Translations under genes and position numbers: made by a program
The notes under the pieces: model-generated
What the model saw: the letters and a program-made list of their open reading frames with translations, nothing else
What the model was told of the DNA's origin: nothing
Databases searched by the model: none
Part shown: positions 25,428-35,191 of the stretch, piece by piece
Position numbering within the stretch: position 1 is the first letter of the stretch
Layout: each line of letters opens with the position of its first letter
Assembly: GCF_000513115.1 (NCBI RefSeq)
Contig: NZ_BAUU01000014.1
Coordinates: 62,001-126,000 of the forward strand
DNA from: Halalkalibacter hemicellulosilyticusJCM 9152
Lineage (GTDB): Bacteria > Bacillota > Bacilli > Bacillales > Bacillaceae_D
Direction of reading: 5' to 3'
DNA length: 64,000 nucleotides

Positions 25428-25772
25428 ATGGCTTTTGGTATTTCACGTACACAATTAATGGAATGGAAAGAAAAAGCAAGTAACGGTGAGATTGCTTTTT
25501 TGACTCATTATTGGTTAGATGATCGTTTTCCGAATTGTACGACGGTAACGAAAGTCGCTTGCTCAAATAGACAAGCTTTGATTGAATGGGGAAGGCAATA
25601 TGGCTTAAAGCAAGAATGGATTCATCAAAGAGATGTATACCCTCATTTTGATTTGGTCGGAACTGTTCAGAAAGACGTTCTTTGGAAGGAAGGGCAGATT
25701 GATCAACTACATCGATTATTGAAAGGAAAGGATGAGATCAATGAGGACTCAGCAACAAATCGTAATGTCTGA
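25428..25772 (+). CDS. yneQ: YneQ-like conserved protein
   Basis: A 114-residue soluble protein of unknown function. [38 protein letters not shown] and [17 protein letters not shown] match B. subtilis YneQ. Conserved His, Asp and Trp residues suggest an enzyme or nucleic-acid role, but nothing is established. The start at 25428 follows AGGGGAAG; an upstream in-frame ATG at 25299 would run through repeat sequence and is rejected. Its end overlaps the nadE start by 32 bases. Confidence 0.82.
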   Translation: MAFGISRTQLMEWKEKASNGEIAFLTHYWLDDRFPNCTTVTKVACSNRQALIEWGRQYGLKQEWIHQRDVYPHFDLVGTVQKDVLWKEGQIDQLHRLLKGKDEINEDSATNRNV

Positions 25773-26568
25773 TTTACAAACAAAACCAGCTGTTGAACCG
25801 AAGGAAGAAATCCACAGAAGAGTTCAGTTTTTGAAAGACTATTTAGTACATACAGGTGCAAATGGATTCGTTTTAGGGATATCGGGAGGACAAGATTCCA
25901 CGTTAACCGGAAAGCTAGCTCAAATGGCTATTGATGAGTTAAATCGGGAAGTGGCAAAGGAATATGCATTTTATGCGGTGAGATTACCATATGGTGTTCA
26001 ACAGGATGAAGAGGACGCACAAGATGCCATTCGTTTTATCCGACCGACAAAGGCGATCACGATTAATATCAAAGCCGCTGTAGACGCATCGATGGAAGCA
26101 TTTGAACGTGCAACTGGTGAATCATTATCCGATTTTAATAAAGGAAACACGAAGGCAAGAGAGCGAATGAAAGCTCAGTACGATTTAGCTGCGCATTACG
26201 GATGTCTTGTTATCGGAACCGATCATGCAGCTGAAGCGATTACTGGTTTTTTTACAAAGCACGGTGATGGGGCTTGTGATGTTACACCTATTTTCGGTTT
26301 AAATAAACGACAAGGGAAAGCATTATTAAAAGAGCTTGGCGCACCGGAGCATTTATATTTAAAGGCACCTACTGCTGATTTGGAAGATGATAAGCCAGGT
26401 TTACCTGATGAAGTGGCATTAGGGATGAGTTATGATCAGTTGGATGACTATCTAGAAGGTAAGTCAGTCCCTGATGCAACGATGAAGCAGATTGAAGAAC
26501 GTTATAGAAAAACAGAACACAAACGTCAGCTACCAGTAACTGTGTATGACGAGTGGTGGAAATCTTAA
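25741..26568 (+). CDS. nadE: NH3-dependent NAD+ synthetase
   Basis: A 275-residue enzyme that amidates nicotinic acid adenine dinucleotide with ammonia and ATP, the last step of NAD synthesis. The PP-loop SGGQDST is in [35 protein letters not shown] and [17 protein letters not shown] are the NadE active-site blocks, and [11 protein letters not shown] follows. There is no glutaminase domain, as usual in Bacillus. The ATG at 25741 has AAAGGA eight bases upstream and lies inside the end of yneQ, so translation is coupled. Confidence 0.97.
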   Translation: MRTQQQIVMSDLQTKPAVEPKEEIHRRVQFLKDYLVHTGANGFVLGISGGQDSTLTGKLAQMAIDELNREVAKEYAFYAVRLPYGVQQDEEDAQDAIRFIRPTKAITINIKAAVDASMEAFERATGESLSDFNKGNTKARERMKAQYDLAAHYGCLVIGTDHAAEAITGFFTKHGDGACDVTPIFGLNKRQGKALLKELGAPEHLYLKAPTADLEDDKPGLPDEVALGMSYDQLDDYLEGKSVPDATMKQIEERYRKTEHKRQLPVTVYDEWWKS

Positions 26569-26584
26569 ATCTAGAAAAAACAGA

Positions 26585-26620
26585 GCAAGAATGAACCGGT
26601 CATTAGGTTTGTTCTTGCTT
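26585..26620. terminator. Two-way terminator between nadE and the RNase H gene
   Basis: GCAAGAATGAACC (26585-26597) pairs with GGTTTGTTCTTGC (26606-26618), with G-T pairs. A run of A before it gives a T run on the minus strand. The hairpin overlaps the last codons of the minus-strand gene. Confidence 0.7.
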
Positions 26621-27262
26621 GCTTTCGATTAATGTATCGTTCAATGCTTGTGTAGCGAGTTTATGGGCTTCTTTATTTTTGCTTCTATCAATTAGAGCAT
26701 ATTCAATCTGTACGCCTAATTGTTTTGCTAGCTCGTCAATCCGGTCTAACCATTGGCGAAAATGTTCTTCATAGCAAGGCCATTCACCTGATGCTTGTTT
26801 GACGACTGTCAAAGAATCAGAATAGATCACAATAGCTTGGTTTGTTACCGTTAGTAATTCACATGTTTGGAGACAGCGATAAAGAGCCGCATATTCTGCT
26901 TCATTGTTGTCCTCTAGTAAGTCTAATCGATCGTTTTGACGATGGCGCCAGCTGCTTCCATGCTGTTTATAATAAATCACCCAGCCAATCCCCGCTTCTT
27001 TTGTATGTGGATCGAAGCCACCATCTATAAATACTTGAACGTTATGAGGCATTGTTCGTTCCTGTTGTAAATATTTCTTGAAATCTTTTATAGTCCATGA
27101 AGTATCGTATTGATCAATGGCCGTATAAGAAACCATTCGACCTGATTGCTCAAGATCTATTATTAGATGATAAGCATCTTGAATCGTCAACCACTCGGAT
27201 GTCATCATGTAGTGGTTTTTCTTTTTTTTCATACGATATGTCCATTCAATTTTTACGTTCAT
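26603..27262 (-). CDS. RNase H-like protein (YpeP type)
   Basis: A 219-residue protein. The first 75 residues are a small N-terminal domain; the RNase HI fold follows, with FIDGGFD (first Asp), NNEAEYAALYRCL (Glu), YSDSLTVVKQ (second Asp) and RSKNKEAHKLA near the end. It resembles Bacillus YpeP, whose RNase activity is weak or lost in some species. The catalytic carboxylates appear to be present here except that the last position is less clear. It converges on nadE. Confidence 0.85.
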   Translation of the reverse strand: MNVKIEWTYRMKKKKNHYMMTSEWLTIQDAYHLIIDLEQSGRMVSYTAIDQYDTSWTIKDFKKYLQQERTMPHNVQVFIDGGFDPHTKEAGIGWVIYYKQHGSSWRHRQNDRLDLLEDNNEAEYAALYRCLQTCELLTVTNQAIVIYSDSLTVVKQASGEWPCYEEHFRQWLDRIDELAKQLGVQIEYALIDRSKNKEAHKLATQALNDTLIESKQEQT

Positions 27263-27424
27263 ATCATCACTCCCTAAAGGATGGTAAGAATTGCATAATC
27301 GTCTCTTTCATGATAAGGTAAATTATCGAAATAATCTATTTTTTATTTGTGTCTTATTGTGAGTAGTATGAAAATAATTGAGTCAACTCATACATATGAA
27401 GTAAAGCTAAAGGAGTAAGTGTCA

Positions 27425-28339
27425 ATGCCAATTAAAATTCCAGATCATTTACCAGCTAAAGAAATATTAAATAATGAGAACATTTTTGTGATGGATGATA
27501 GTCGCGCATATAGTCAAGATATTCGTCCTTTGAAAATTGTCATATTAAATTTAATGCCGATAAAAGAAACGACGGAAACTCAATTACTTCGTTTATTAGG
27601 AAATACCCCCCTACAAGTGGAAGTTTCGTTTTTATATCCGAGTACTCATGTCTCAAAAAATACGTCACATGAACATTTACAAGCTTTTTATAAGACATTT
27701 GATGATATTAAGATGAAGAAATATGATGGCATGATTATTACAGGGGCTCCGATTGAGATGCTTGAATATGAAGAAGTGAACTATTGGGAAGAATTAACAA
27801 AGATTATGGACTGGAGTAAAAATAATGTGACATCAACTTTGCATATATGTTGGGGAGCGCAAGCAGGCTTATATTATCATTATGGTGTTCAGAAATATCA
27901 TCTAAAGGAAAAAATCTTTGGTGTATACACTCATTCAATTGAAATGCAAAACGTGAAGCTTTTGAGGGGGTTTGATGATGAATTTTTGGCACCTCACTCA
28001 AGGCATACTGATGTGAGAAAAGAAGATATTGATAAAGTTCCAGATTTAGATATTTTAAGCTTATCTGATGAAGCGGGAGTGTATATTGTCGCATCGAGGA
28101 ATGGTAAGCAAATTTTTGTGACAGGTCATTCAGAATATGATGTATGTACGTTAAGGGATGAATATGAGCGAGATCGTCAAAAGGGTTTAGACATTCATGT
28201 GCCTGAAAATTACTTCCCTAACAATGATCGTGAAAGGCTTCCTCGATTACGATGGCGTGCTCATTCCAATTTATTGTTTTCGAATTGGCTGAATTATTAT
28301 GTGTATCAAGAAACACCATTTGATTTAAATGGTGAATAA
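27425..28339 (+). CDS. metA: Homoserine O-acetyltransferase (MetA)
   Basis: A 304-residue enzyme of methionine synthesis that acylates homoserine. The nucleophile Cys142 is in [16 protein letters not shown], and His235 and Glu237 are in GHSEYD. Residue 111, in ITGAPIE, is Glu; in this family Glu111 marks acetyl-CoA users and Gly111 marks succinyl-CoA users, so the product is called as an acetyltransferase. The ATG at 27425 follows AAAGGAG and gives exactly this family numbering. No SAM riboswitch (S-box) was seen in the 160-base leader. Confidence 0.95.
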   Translation: MPIKIPDHLPAKEILNNENIFVMDDSRAYSQDIRPLKIVILNLMPIKETTETQLLRLLGNTPLQVEVSFLYPSTHVSKNTSHEHLQAFYKTFDDIKMKKYDGMIITGAPIEMLEYEEVNYWEELTKIMDWSKNNVTSTLHICWGAQAGLYYHYGVQKYHLKEKIFGVYTHSIEMQNVKLLRGFDDEFLAPHSRHTDVRKEDIDKVPDLDILSLSDEAGVYIVASRNGKQIFVTGHSEYDVCTLRDEYERDRQKGLDIHVPENYFPNNDRERLPRLRWRAHSNLLFSNWLNYYVYQETPFDLNGE

Positions 28340-29333
28340 TGAAACTTATATTAAAAAGGAACGGTTGCTAGCTTCTTTATTCTTTCAAGCTTGTTTGAAC
28401 GAGAATAAAGTGTTGGAGGCATACGTTCCTTTTGCTTTAGGCAAACTATGTTATAGGTTAATGGTAAGAAGGGAATGGGGTGAACAAGTGGAGAAGGAAG
28501 TTATTCAATCTACATTATTTCTTAATGAAACGGACGTCTACTATCAATTTGGTAAAGCGAATGGTCATTCAAAAGGTACGATTATTTTAATTCATGGGTT
28601 TGTTTCATCGTGTTATTGCTTTCGAAAAATCATACCTAAGTTACAAAAGCATTACGACGTTTATGCAATTGATTTACCTGGATTTGGCCGAAGTGGTAAA
28701 CGAAAAGACTTTGAGTATTCATTTCATAACTATGCTAATGTTATTATTTCCTTCTGTCACTTATTTCGATTAACGAATGTGATACTAGTTGGTCATTCTA
28801 TGGGGGGGCAGGTCGCCTTATATACCGCTCTACAAGAGCCCAATTTGATCTCGAAAATGATTCTTATGGCTAGCTCGGGTTATTTAAAAAGAGTGCGAAA
28901 ACCATTCGTGTATGCCTCATATTTACCGTTTGCTAAGTTTGTTATGAGGCGTTGGTTTGAAGGAAGAGATTATAAGCAATCATTGTTGCAAGTTGTGTAT
29001 AACAAAAAGCTGATTGACCAAGCAACAATCACTGAGTACACGAGGCCATTCTCTGAAACCCAATTTTTCGATGCATTACTTGGTTTAGTAAGGCATCGTG
29101 AGGGAGACCTTTCAAAAGAAGATCTAAGTCATATACATCATCCGGTTCTTCTCATATGGGGAGAAGAAGATCAAGTTATTCCTATTCGTATAGGAAGAAG
29201 ATTAAGCGTTGACTTACCTAATGCCGTATTTACTTCATTTAAGAAAACAGGTCATTTAGTACCAGAAGAAAAACCAGATCAAGTGACAAAGCTTATTTTT
29301 ACATTTATTGAAAATGAGAAAGCTGTACAATAA
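28329..29333 (+). CDS. Alpha/beta hydrolase
   Basis: A 334-residue hydrolase of the alpha/beta fold. [13 protein letters not shown] holds the oxyanion region, the nucleophile serine is in [10 protein letters not shown] (near residue 155), the acid is in [10 protein letters not shown] and the histidine in [13 protein letters not shown]. The first 60 residues form an added N-terminal helical stretch. The ATG overlaps the last 11 bases of metA, so the two are translationally coupled. The substrate is unknown; the fold is shared with esterases, lipases and haloperoxidases. Confidence 0.85.
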   Translation: MVNNETYIKKERLLASLFFQACLNENKVLEAYVPFALGKLCYRLMVRREWGEQVEKEVIQSTLFLNETDVYYQFGKANGHSKGTIILIHGFVSSCYCFRKIIPKLQKHYDVYAIDLPGFGRSGKRKDFEYSFHNYANVIISFCHLFRLTNVILVGHSMGGQVALYTALQEPNLISKMILMASSGYLKRVRKPFVYASYLPFAKFVMRRWFEGRDYKQSLLQVVYNKKLIDQATITEYTRPFSETQFFDALLGLVRHREGDLSKEDLSHIHHPVLLIWGEEDQVIPIRIGRRLSVDLPNAVFTSFKKTGHLVPEEKPDQVTKLIFTFIENEKAVQ

Positions 29334-29405
29334 AGCGATTTGTCATAACGTATGGTATAATTATAAATATCGTTCGTGTTTGCCGGATTTCAAGGAGGTG
29401 GTTGA

Positions 29406-30623
29406 ATGGATCCGTTAGATATTATCATGAATAAAGATAATATTACTCCTTACTATCAAGCAGTTGTAAGTGCGGATAAGCAATTAGTGATTGGATATGA
29501 AGTCATCCCTCAATTTCAGTCTGGGAAGGATTTCATACCTTTAGATTGGTTTTTTCGTGATTCTAACATCCCTGATGAATATCGATTAGAGTTACACGAT
29601 TATATTCACCGACTTGTGCTAAATGAATTACAAGCTGAGCAGCAATCGGCCATGATGTATTTTCAATATGATATTGAACTACTCATTAAAGATAATGGTG
29701 AAACTTTTTTGAAAAGAATGGCGCAATTGGAACAGCAAGGGTTAAACTATAATCAGGTTGCCCTGCAATTTCATAGTAATGAATTAGTTGATAAGGCTAA
29801 TGAATATAAGCACTTCTTTTTTTATTTGCAAAGTTTAGGGTTTCGAATTGTTATTACGGAGATTGGCCAATCGACTAACCGACTTGATCATATTGTTATG
29901 TTGAAGCCGAATGTTTTAAAAGCAAAAGTCTCATTTATTGATGAAGAGGAATTACCTCATATGTTTGGAGAAGTTCATCAAACATTGTCCATGCTCTCGA
30001 GGAAAATAGGAGCTACGTTATTATTTGAAGGTATATCGAACTTTAATCAATTGAATTATGCATGGCGTAATGGGGGGCGTTATTATCAAGGGGAGTTTAT
30101 TCAACGTCCCCGTCCTTCTCTCGTCCCATTAGATTGTAGTACAGTACGTTTAAGAAAGAGTTTTACCCATTTCATGACATTTGAACGAAAAAAAATAGAA
30201 GCACAAGTTTCGTTAACAAATGAATTGAACTATATTTTGCGTGAATCTTTGAAACTAATGACAACAGACGATACATTCGATGAAATGTTAATGAAAGCAG
30301 CGAAAGAGTGTGATCGATATGCATTCCGTCTTTACATATGCGATGCTGAAGGATTCCAACAGTCATCAAACGCAGAAAAAGATAAAGAGAATGCATGGAA
30401 ACTAATAGAAGAAGGACGCTACAAAAACTGGAGTTGGCGGCCATATTTTTTGGAAAATATTGTTCGTATGAGTATTGAGAAAAAAGGTATATTATCTGAT
30501 TTGTATACGGATATCGAACGAGATGAACGGATAAGAACGTATTCTTATCCCATTTCAGAAGAATTGTATTTATTTTTGGATATCCCTTATGACTATTTAT
30601 TTGAACAGGAAGGATTGTTGTAG
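29406..30623 (+). CDS. ykuI: YkuI-like protein with degenerate EAL domain
   Basis: A 405-residue cytoplasmic protein. Residues 1-245 form an EAL fold, and the rest a PAS-like C-terminal domain (NWSWRPYFLENIVRMS, then RIRTYSYPISEELYLFLDIP), the YkuI arrangement. Several metal and c-di-GMP residues of active EAL domains are replaced: the Asn strand reads MMYFQYD, the ExTE strand reads VALQFHSNE, the DD pair reads VITEIG and the KxD strand reads KAK. The EV(L) glutamate, the EGI strand and YYQGEF remain. B. subtilis YkuI binds c-di-GMP without cleaving it; this copy may not bind it at all. CAAGGAGG precedes the ATG. Confidence 0.88.
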   Translation: MDPLDIIMNKDNITPYYQAVVSADKQLVIGYEVIPQFQSGKDFIPLDWFFRDSNIPDEYRLELHDYIHRLVLNELQAEQQSAMMYFQYDIELLIKDNGETFLKRMAQLEQQGLNYNQVALQFHSNELVDKANEYKHFFFYLQSLGFRIVITEIGQSTNRLDHIVMLKPNVLKAKVSFIDEEELPHMFGEVHQTLSMLSRKIGATLLFEGISNFNQLNYAWRNGGRYYQGEFIQRPRPSLVPLDCSTVRLRKSFTHFMTFERKKIEAQVSLTNELNYILRESLKLMTTDDTFDEMLMKAAKECDRYAFRLYICDAEGFQQSSNAEKDKENAWKLIEEGRYKNWSWRPYFLENIVRMSIEKKGILSDLYTDIERDERIRTYSYPISEELYLFLDIPYDYLFEQEGLL

Positions 30624-30626
30624 TCA

Positions 30627-30658
30627 GACCTTGTAATCTAAGGTCGGCTCTTTCTTTT
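30627..30658 (+). terminator. Possible terminator after the EAL gene
   Basis: GACCTT-GTAATCT-AAGGTC is a short stem, followed a few bases on by a T-rich stretch. Confidence 0.45.
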
Positions 30659-30714
30659 TTGTTTAGTAAGTCAGAATAAGCAAAAGTCGATTCAAAAGAA
30701 AAAGATTTGAGTTG

Positions 30715-30770
30715 CTGTGGGTTAAAGGGCACAAAAAAGTTAAAAATCAACCTTTTCAGTGCCTGGTAAG
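30715..30770 (+). repeat. R2 hairpin fragment
   Basis: GGGCACAAAAAAGTTAAAAA then TCAACCTTTTCAGTGCC is a decayed form of the R2 hairpin. It lies directly before the ribosome site of the MFS gene. Confidence 0.5.
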
Positions 30771-30785
30771 AGGGGAGAGTTTTTT

Positions 30786-31958
30786 TTGCATGAGAAATCA
30801 GCGTATCGTTTAATGGCCTATTTATTCTTTATCCATTCTACGATGACCATTATTGTTGGGTATATTCCGGTCTATTTTCAAGCGGAGGGTTTATCAAGCT
30901 CTCAGGTTGGATTATTAATGGCTATTGGTCCATTAGCGACTATTATAGCACAGCCGTTTTGGGGATATATGAGTGATAAATATAAAAGCATTAAACGGAT
31001 GCTTCTTGTTGCTATTGTAGGTGTAATCGTATCGGCTATGATGTTTCTGTTTATTGATTCTTTTTTAGGATTTATGGTTTTAATGTTTGTTCTTTTTCTT
31101 TTTATTTCACCGACAACTGCATTAGGTGATTCTTTGGCACAGCAAACGGCCTACTCACAACGAATTAGCTTTGGAAGAATTCGTATGTGGGGTTCGTTAG
31201 GGTTTGGAATTACTTCTTTACTTACGGGCTATTTATTAAGCATTGTTGGTGTTGAAAATATTATGTACCCTATGCTGACAATGGCTATTGTATCGTTTTT
31301 CTTTGCTTTAAACATTCAAGATGCTCCGCAAACGAACAAACCCGTTACAGTCATTGATGCCTTCAAGTTAAGCATGAACCCTGCCCTTCTGTTTTTTTTA
31401 GGCTGTGTTCTCTTCATTTCGGTTACTCATCGTGCAAATGATACGTATTTAGGCTTGTATATTGTTGAACTTGGTGGACCTGAGGCAATGATAGGATGGG
31501 CGTGGTTTATTGGAGTCTCAACAGAAGCGATCGTTTTCGCTACAAGTGCTTATTGGTTTAGAAAGTGGTCACCACTAACCTTTGTTATCATTGCAGGTTT
31601 TATTTATGTGTGTCGCTGGTTTATGTTAAGCTTATTGAGTGAGCCGTGGATATTACTCCCACTACAAGCATTACATGGTGTGACCTTTGGTTTACTATAT
31701 TTAACTGCATTCCAATTTGTAAACTTCTTAATTCCGAAGCACTTACAAGCGACTGGACACGTTTTATTCATTACAATTGTCTTTGGACTTTCAGGTATCA
31801 TTGGCTCGCTATTAGGCGGGTATCTCATTGATATAACGTCAATGAATCAGCTTTACTTTTTCATGTCCATTAGTGCATTATTTGGAACTGGCTCATTAAT
31901 TATATTTAAACGGTTTTATGATGCTAGAGTAGAAATTAAAAAAGAAGCAGTCTCATAA
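30786..31958 (+). CDS. MFS transporter, LacY/nucleoside permease type
   Basis: A 390-residue inner-membrane transporter with twelve helices. The motif FWGYMSDKYKSIKR between helices 2 and 3 is the MFS loop, and RMWGSLGFGITSLLTG in helix 5 is typical of the MFS_1_like group that includes sugar and nucleoside permeases and YwbF. The TTG start at 30786 has GAGGGGAGAG seven bases upstream; the longer frame begins inside the R2 repeat and is rejected. The substrate is not predictable. Confidence 0.85.
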   Translation: MHEKSAYRLMAYLFFIHSTMTIIVGYIPVYFQAEGLSSSQVGLLMAIGPLATIIAQPFWGYMSDKYKSIKRMLLVAIVGVIVSAMMFLFIDSFLGFMVLMFVLFLFISPTTALGDSLAQQTAYSQRISFGRIRMWGSLGFGITSLLTGYLLSIVGVENIMYPMLTMAIVSFFFALNIQDAPQTNKPVTVIDAFKLSMNPALLFFLGCVLFISVTHRANDTYLGLYIVELGGPEAMIGWAWFIGVSTEAIVFATSAYWFRKWSPLTFVIIAGFIYVCRWFMLSLLSEPWILLPLQALHGVTFGLLYLTAFQFVNFLIPKHLQATGHVLFITIVFGLSGIIGSLLGGYLIDITSMNQLYFFMSISALFGTGSLIIFKRFYDARVEIKKEAVS

Positions 31959-31978
31959 TGATAGAATAGGAGGTTTTG

Positions 31979-32290
31979 ATGATGGATATACAAGTAACTC
32001 CATCTGCTATTGACTTTTTCAAACAAACATCGTTAGAAGGTAAAAAAATTCGGGTTCGCGCTTATGACACATTTGAGTGCAGTACGATGGTTGCCTATGA
32101 TATTGTGTTAGATCATAAAAATGAAGATGATCATGAAAGTATGTTAAATGAACTTCCTTTTATTTATAATAAAAAGGCGATAGAGGAAATAGGGAAGTAT
32201 ATTAAGATTGATTATGTTCCTTCTCAAGGTTTGAAAATGGTTAATACAAATCAAACGTTAGCATATGGTTTATCGTTAAAATCAGTGTGA
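31979..32290 (+). CDS. HesB/IscA-fold family protein without cluster cysteines
   Basis: A 103-residue protein with the Fe-S biosynthesis fold (IQVTPSAIDFFKQTSLEGKK, KIRVRAYDTFECSTMVAYDI, YIKIDYVPSQGLKMV). The three conserved cysteines of A-type Fe-S carriers are absent apart from a single Cys in TFEC, as in YqkB-like Bacillus proteins. Three start codons lie together (TTG 31976, ATG 31979, ATG 31982) after AGGAGG at 31968-31973; the last is equally possible. Function is unknown. Confidence 0.7.
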   Translation: MMDIQVTPSAIDFFKQTSLEGKKIRVRAYDTFECSTMVAYDIVLDHKNEDDHESMLNELPFIYNKKAIEEIGKYIKIDYVPSQGLKMVNTNQTLAYGLSLKSV

Positions 32291-32306
32291 ATAATTATTT
32301 ATTGTA

Positions 32307-32352
32307 ACACCACCTACGAAAAGTATTTCACTAACGTAGGTGGTGTGTTTTG
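32307..32352 (+). terminator. Terminator between convergent genes
   Basis: A perfect 12-bp stem, ACACCACCTACG (32307-32318) with CGTAGGTGGTGT (32335-32346), followed by GTTTTGTT. Confidence 0.85.
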
Positions 32353-32691
32353 TTACTTCTTTAGAAATAGACCGCCGACTTGCTTGATAATCGGACTCAC
32401 TTGGTTAACGGTCTTAACTACTTGATCAACGGTTTGAACGGTACGGTTCATATCAAATTTGCCTTCTTCATTCATAAATATCGATTTTACGAACGACGTT
32501 TTTTTCGGTGAAGCGTTTGGCTGTTGCTGCATATGTTGGTGATAGGGCTGTTGAAAAGGTTGTTGAAAAGGTTGCTGACGCCTTTGTTGAAATGGGATCC
32601 TTCCGTTTGGCATATGCTGTGGGAATGGATGGATAACAGGGTGATAAGGTCTAGGTTGCTGCTCGTAATATGGTGATTTCATTTGAAACAT
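32353..32691 (-). CDS. yppG: YppG-like probable spore coat protein
   Basis: A 112-residue protein in two parts. The N-terminal half is rich in Pro, Gln and His (repeated FQQPFQQP-type units), like coat proteins. The C-terminal part, FVKSIFMNEEGKFDMNRTVQ followed by TVNQVSPIIKQVGGLF, is the YppG family signature. AGGAGG nine bases upstream sets the start at 32691. The Hsp20 gene is just upstream on the same strand with its stop 14 bases away, so the two are probably co-transcribed, as in spore-coat-associated gene pairs. Confidence 0.8.
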   Translation of the reverse strand: MFQMKSPYYEQQPRPYHPVIHPFPQHMPNGRIPFQQRRQQPFQQPFQQPYHQHMQQQPNASPKKTSFVKSIFMNEEGKFDMNRTVQTVDQVVKTVNQVSPIIKQVGGLFLKK

Positions 32692-32704
32692 ACAAGTATT
32701 CCTC

Positions 32705-33139
32705 CTATTCAATCGTAATTTGTTTTCGATTGTGTGGGATTTGAATGGTAAGTAGGCCATTCGTATAGGATGCTTTTACATCCTTTTCGTGAAATGTGAA
32801 TGGAACATAAAGAATGCGTTCACGTACACTCTTAGCTGCGTACTGTTCGGTACGACCGGCTTGCTCATCATTGATTACGGTTTGTTCCTGTTCAATTACT
32901 TGAATCCGAATTGATTGGTTGTATATGTCTAATTTAATTTGACTTTTCTTTACACCGGGTAATTCCACATCTGCACGCCATTGTTGATTTTCTTCAGATA
33001 TATAAACGGGAAATGTTGGTTGAAATAGAGAGTGATCTGGCAAAGAAGAGTAGGTTTGTTGGAAAAAGTCATCGATTGATTGTAAAAAGTCTTGGTATCC
33101 TTGTGGGAGCTTCTGGAACCAAGGATGATTTTCAGACAT
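32705..33139 (-). CDS. Hsp20/alpha-crystallin family protein
   Basis: A 144-residue small heat-shock-like protein. The alpha-crystallin domain runs from about 48 to 140, with DVELPGVKKSQIKLDIYNQ at its start, and LLTIQIP as the typical end motif. Bacillus relatives include YocM, CotM and CotP; the last two are coat proteins. GAGGTG six bases upstream fixes the ATG at 33139. Its partner YppG-like gene points to a spore coat role, which is an inference. Confidence 0.85.
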   Translation of the reverse strand: MSENHPWFQKLPQGYQDFLQSIDDFFQQTYSSLPDHSLFQPTFPVYISEENQQWRADVELPGVKKSQIKLDIYNQSIRIQVIEQEQTVINDEQAGRTEQYAAKSVRERILYVPFTFHEKDVKASYTNGLLTIQIPHNRKQITIE

Positions 33140-33235
33140 GATGTTCACCTCATTGTTGAGTAGTAGCTACTTTTATATGTATGTGTCATTTAACGAAAGG
33201 TGATTGTTTCATAAAAGGAAAGGTGGGGGTAACTG

Positions 33236-34162
33236 ATGAATTATGAAGTGGCTGATAGTCATTGTGATGCCCTATTAAAGCTATGGGAACAACCGTTGCG
33301 AAGCTTTCGAAACTCAAAAGAGATCGATGCAAACTATGAAAGGTTAAGACAAGGGAATGTGAAGGTACAATTTTTTGCGATTTTTGTTGAACCTTGGATC
33401 AAGCAAGATCATAAATTTCAAGTCGTTTTAGAGCAGGTGGATCATTTTTACAATCAAGTCTTAACTCAACCAAAAATGAAGCATATAAAATATTGGCAGG
33501 AAATAAATGATATCCAACCAGATGAGATCGGAGCAGTATTGACATTGGAAGGTGTTGATGCCATTGGAGATGACCTCGTTAAGTTATCGATATTGCGACA
33601 TCTTGGTGTATTATCTGTCGGTTTAACTTGGAATCAAGCCAATTTAGCAGCTGATGGAGTTGGCGAAGAACGTGGGGGTGGATTGACGAACTTTGGTAAA
33701 GAAATTGTCCACTTTATTAATGAAAACAAAATGTTAACGGACGTTTCTCATTTAAGTATAGCAGGATTTTGGGATGTCATTGAGTTAGCTCATAAACCTA
33801 TTGCAAGTCATTCAAATGCGAAACGGTTATGTAATCATAGACGGAATTTAGCTGATGATCAGATTAATGCATTAATAAAGAAGGGCGGATATATTGGGAT
33901 TGTCTTTCATCCCTTATTTTTAGCAGACGACGGGCATGCATCGATAGTACATATTATCGAGCAGATTAATTATTTTTGCTCGCTTGGTGCAGCGAATCAT
34001 ATTGGATTTGGGTCTGATTTTGATGGAATTTCATCTTATGTTAGTGGTTTAGAACATAGTGGTCACTTTTACCAACTAGGTGAAGAGCTTGAAAAAAAGT
34101 TTTCTTCTTCATTTTTAGAGAAATTATTTTATAGGAACATGAAGCATTTTCTTCTTTCGTAG
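33236..34162 (+). CDS. Membrane dipeptidase family protein (M19)
   Basis: A 308-residue zinc dipeptidase. ADSHCDALLKLWEQ (His, Asp of the metal site), LTLEGVDAIG (bridging Glu), LTWNQANLAADG, SHSNAKRLCNHRRNL and GFGSDFDGI are the conserved blocks of the renal dipeptidase family, which cleaves dipeptides including some with D-residues. There is no signal peptide, so it is cytoplasmic. GGTGGGGG lies before the ATG. Confidence 0.92.
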   Translation: MNYEVADSHCDALLKLWEQPLRSFRNSKEIDANYERLRQGNVKVQFFAIFVEPWIKQDHKFQVVLEQVDHFYNQVLTQPKMKHIKYWQEINDIQPDEIGAVLTLEGVDAIGDDLVKLSILRHLGVLSVGLTWNQANLAADGVGEERGGGLTNFGKEIVHFINENKMLTDVSHLSIAGFWDVIELAHKPIASHSNAKRLCNHRRNLADDQINALIKKGGYIGIVFHPLFLADDGHASIVHIIEQINYFCSLGAANHIGFGSDFDGISSYVSGLEHSGHFYQLGEELEKKFSSSFLEKLFYRNMKHFLLS

Positions 34163-34179
34163 GAAAATACAACGGTTTC

Positions 34180-34221
34180 AATAAGGTTCATTGATTAAAT
34201 AATCATTGAACCTTATTTTTA
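34180..34221 (+). terminator. Terminator of the dipeptidase gene
   Basis: AATAAGGTTCATTGATT pairs with AATCATTGAACCTTATT (one mismatch), followed by TTT. Confidence 0.85.
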
Positions 34222-34403
34222 CATATTTTTTGATACGTCTCGATGTTAGTTGACGCCAATATTGGTTTCATCGCGTTTAAAGGCAAGGAAATGTTTTAGT
34301 TTTTTTCAATTTTTGATCTCAGAAGAATGACAACCGTTGAACGAGTATGAAACCGAATGATGACGTATGTTACACTTGCGATAGAATTTAAAGAAGGGAT
34401 GAA

Positions 34404-35147
34404 ATGTACATGGAGAAATTTTTTACAGTCATTTTTTCAACAGCGCTAGCTTTAATATTAGTTGCTTGTGGTGGTGATGAAGAACCTGAACAAGTTGACG
34501 GAGATGTGAATGAAGATTCTGGTGAAATTGAGCAGGATATAGATTTAGGGTTTAATGAAGAGGATATTCCTGAAGTAATTGCTACGGTGAATGGTCAGGA
34601 ACTAGATCGTGATCTATATATTGCTTTATTGCAACAAGAAGCAAATAACTTATTAATGCAGGGCGTTGATATGAGTACTGAAGAAGCACAGAATTATATG
34701 AACGATGCGAAGCGAGAAAATTTAGAGCATTTAGTAAATGAAGAGCTCATTATTCAAGTAGCTGAAGAACGAGGAATAACAGCAACCGAAGAAGAAGTGG
34801 ATGCAGAAATTTCGATGTATCTAGATAGTATGCAAATTGAAGAGTCACAGTTGAATGAGATGCTAGATGAGCAAGGCTTATCAATGGATGATGTGCGTGA
34901 AGATTTTATTGATCTTGTTCTTAGAGCTAAATTTATTGACGAAGAGATTTCAACGCCGGATATTACTGAGGATGAAATTGAAGCTACTTATGAAGAGCTA
35001 GTGGCTAATGCTGGTGAAGAGATTCCTACGTTAGATGAGTATCGCGAGGATATTGAACAATACTTGAAGAGTCAAAAGGAACAAGAAGAACTCAATTTAA
35101 TCATTAAAGATTTAAAGGAAGATAGTGAAATTGAACGGTTTGTTTAA
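34404..35147 (+). CDS. SurA-N-type chaperone lipoprotein
   Basis: A 247-residue lipoprotein. The signal ends in LVACGG, a lipobox with the acylated Cys near residue 22. An acidic linker follows; from about residue 55 a SurA_N-like domain (VIATVNGQELDRDLYIALLQ, LEHLVNEELIIQVAEERG, ITATEEEVDAEI) fills most of the protein. The parvulin prolyl-isomerase domain of PrsA is absent. It probably acts as a folding helper on the outer face of the membrane. The very high Glu and Asp content is notable. ATG 34410 is an alternative start. Confidence 0.85.
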   Translation: MYMEKFFTVIFSTALALILVACGGDEEPEQVDGDVNEDSGEIEQDIDLGFNEEDIPEVIATVNGQELDRDLYIALLQQEANNLLMQGVDMSTEEAQNYMNDAKRENLEHLVNEELIIQVAEERGITATEEEVDAEISMYLDSMQIEESQLNEMLDEQGLSMDDVREDFIDLVLRAKFIDEEISTPDITEDEIEATYEELVANAGEEIPTLDEYREDIEQYLKSQKEQEELNLIIKDLKEDSEIERFV

Positions 35148-35154
35148 TGAGAAA

Positions 35155-35191
35155 AGAGTCCTGAAACCTTAGCTTTCGGGACTCTTTTTTT
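35155..35191 (+). terminator. Terminator of the lipoprotein gene
   Basis: AGAGTCCTGAAA pairs with TTTCGGGACTCT, followed by seven T. Confidence 0.88.

Noticed and set aside
27263-27424. A SAM (S-box) riboswitch or T-box before metA
   Set aside because: No S-box core or T-box sequence was seen in the 160-base leader.
30172-30750. A 192-codon ORF antisense to the EAL gene
   Set aside because: It overlaps the conserved YkuI C-terminal domain on the other strand, and its product looks like random translation.
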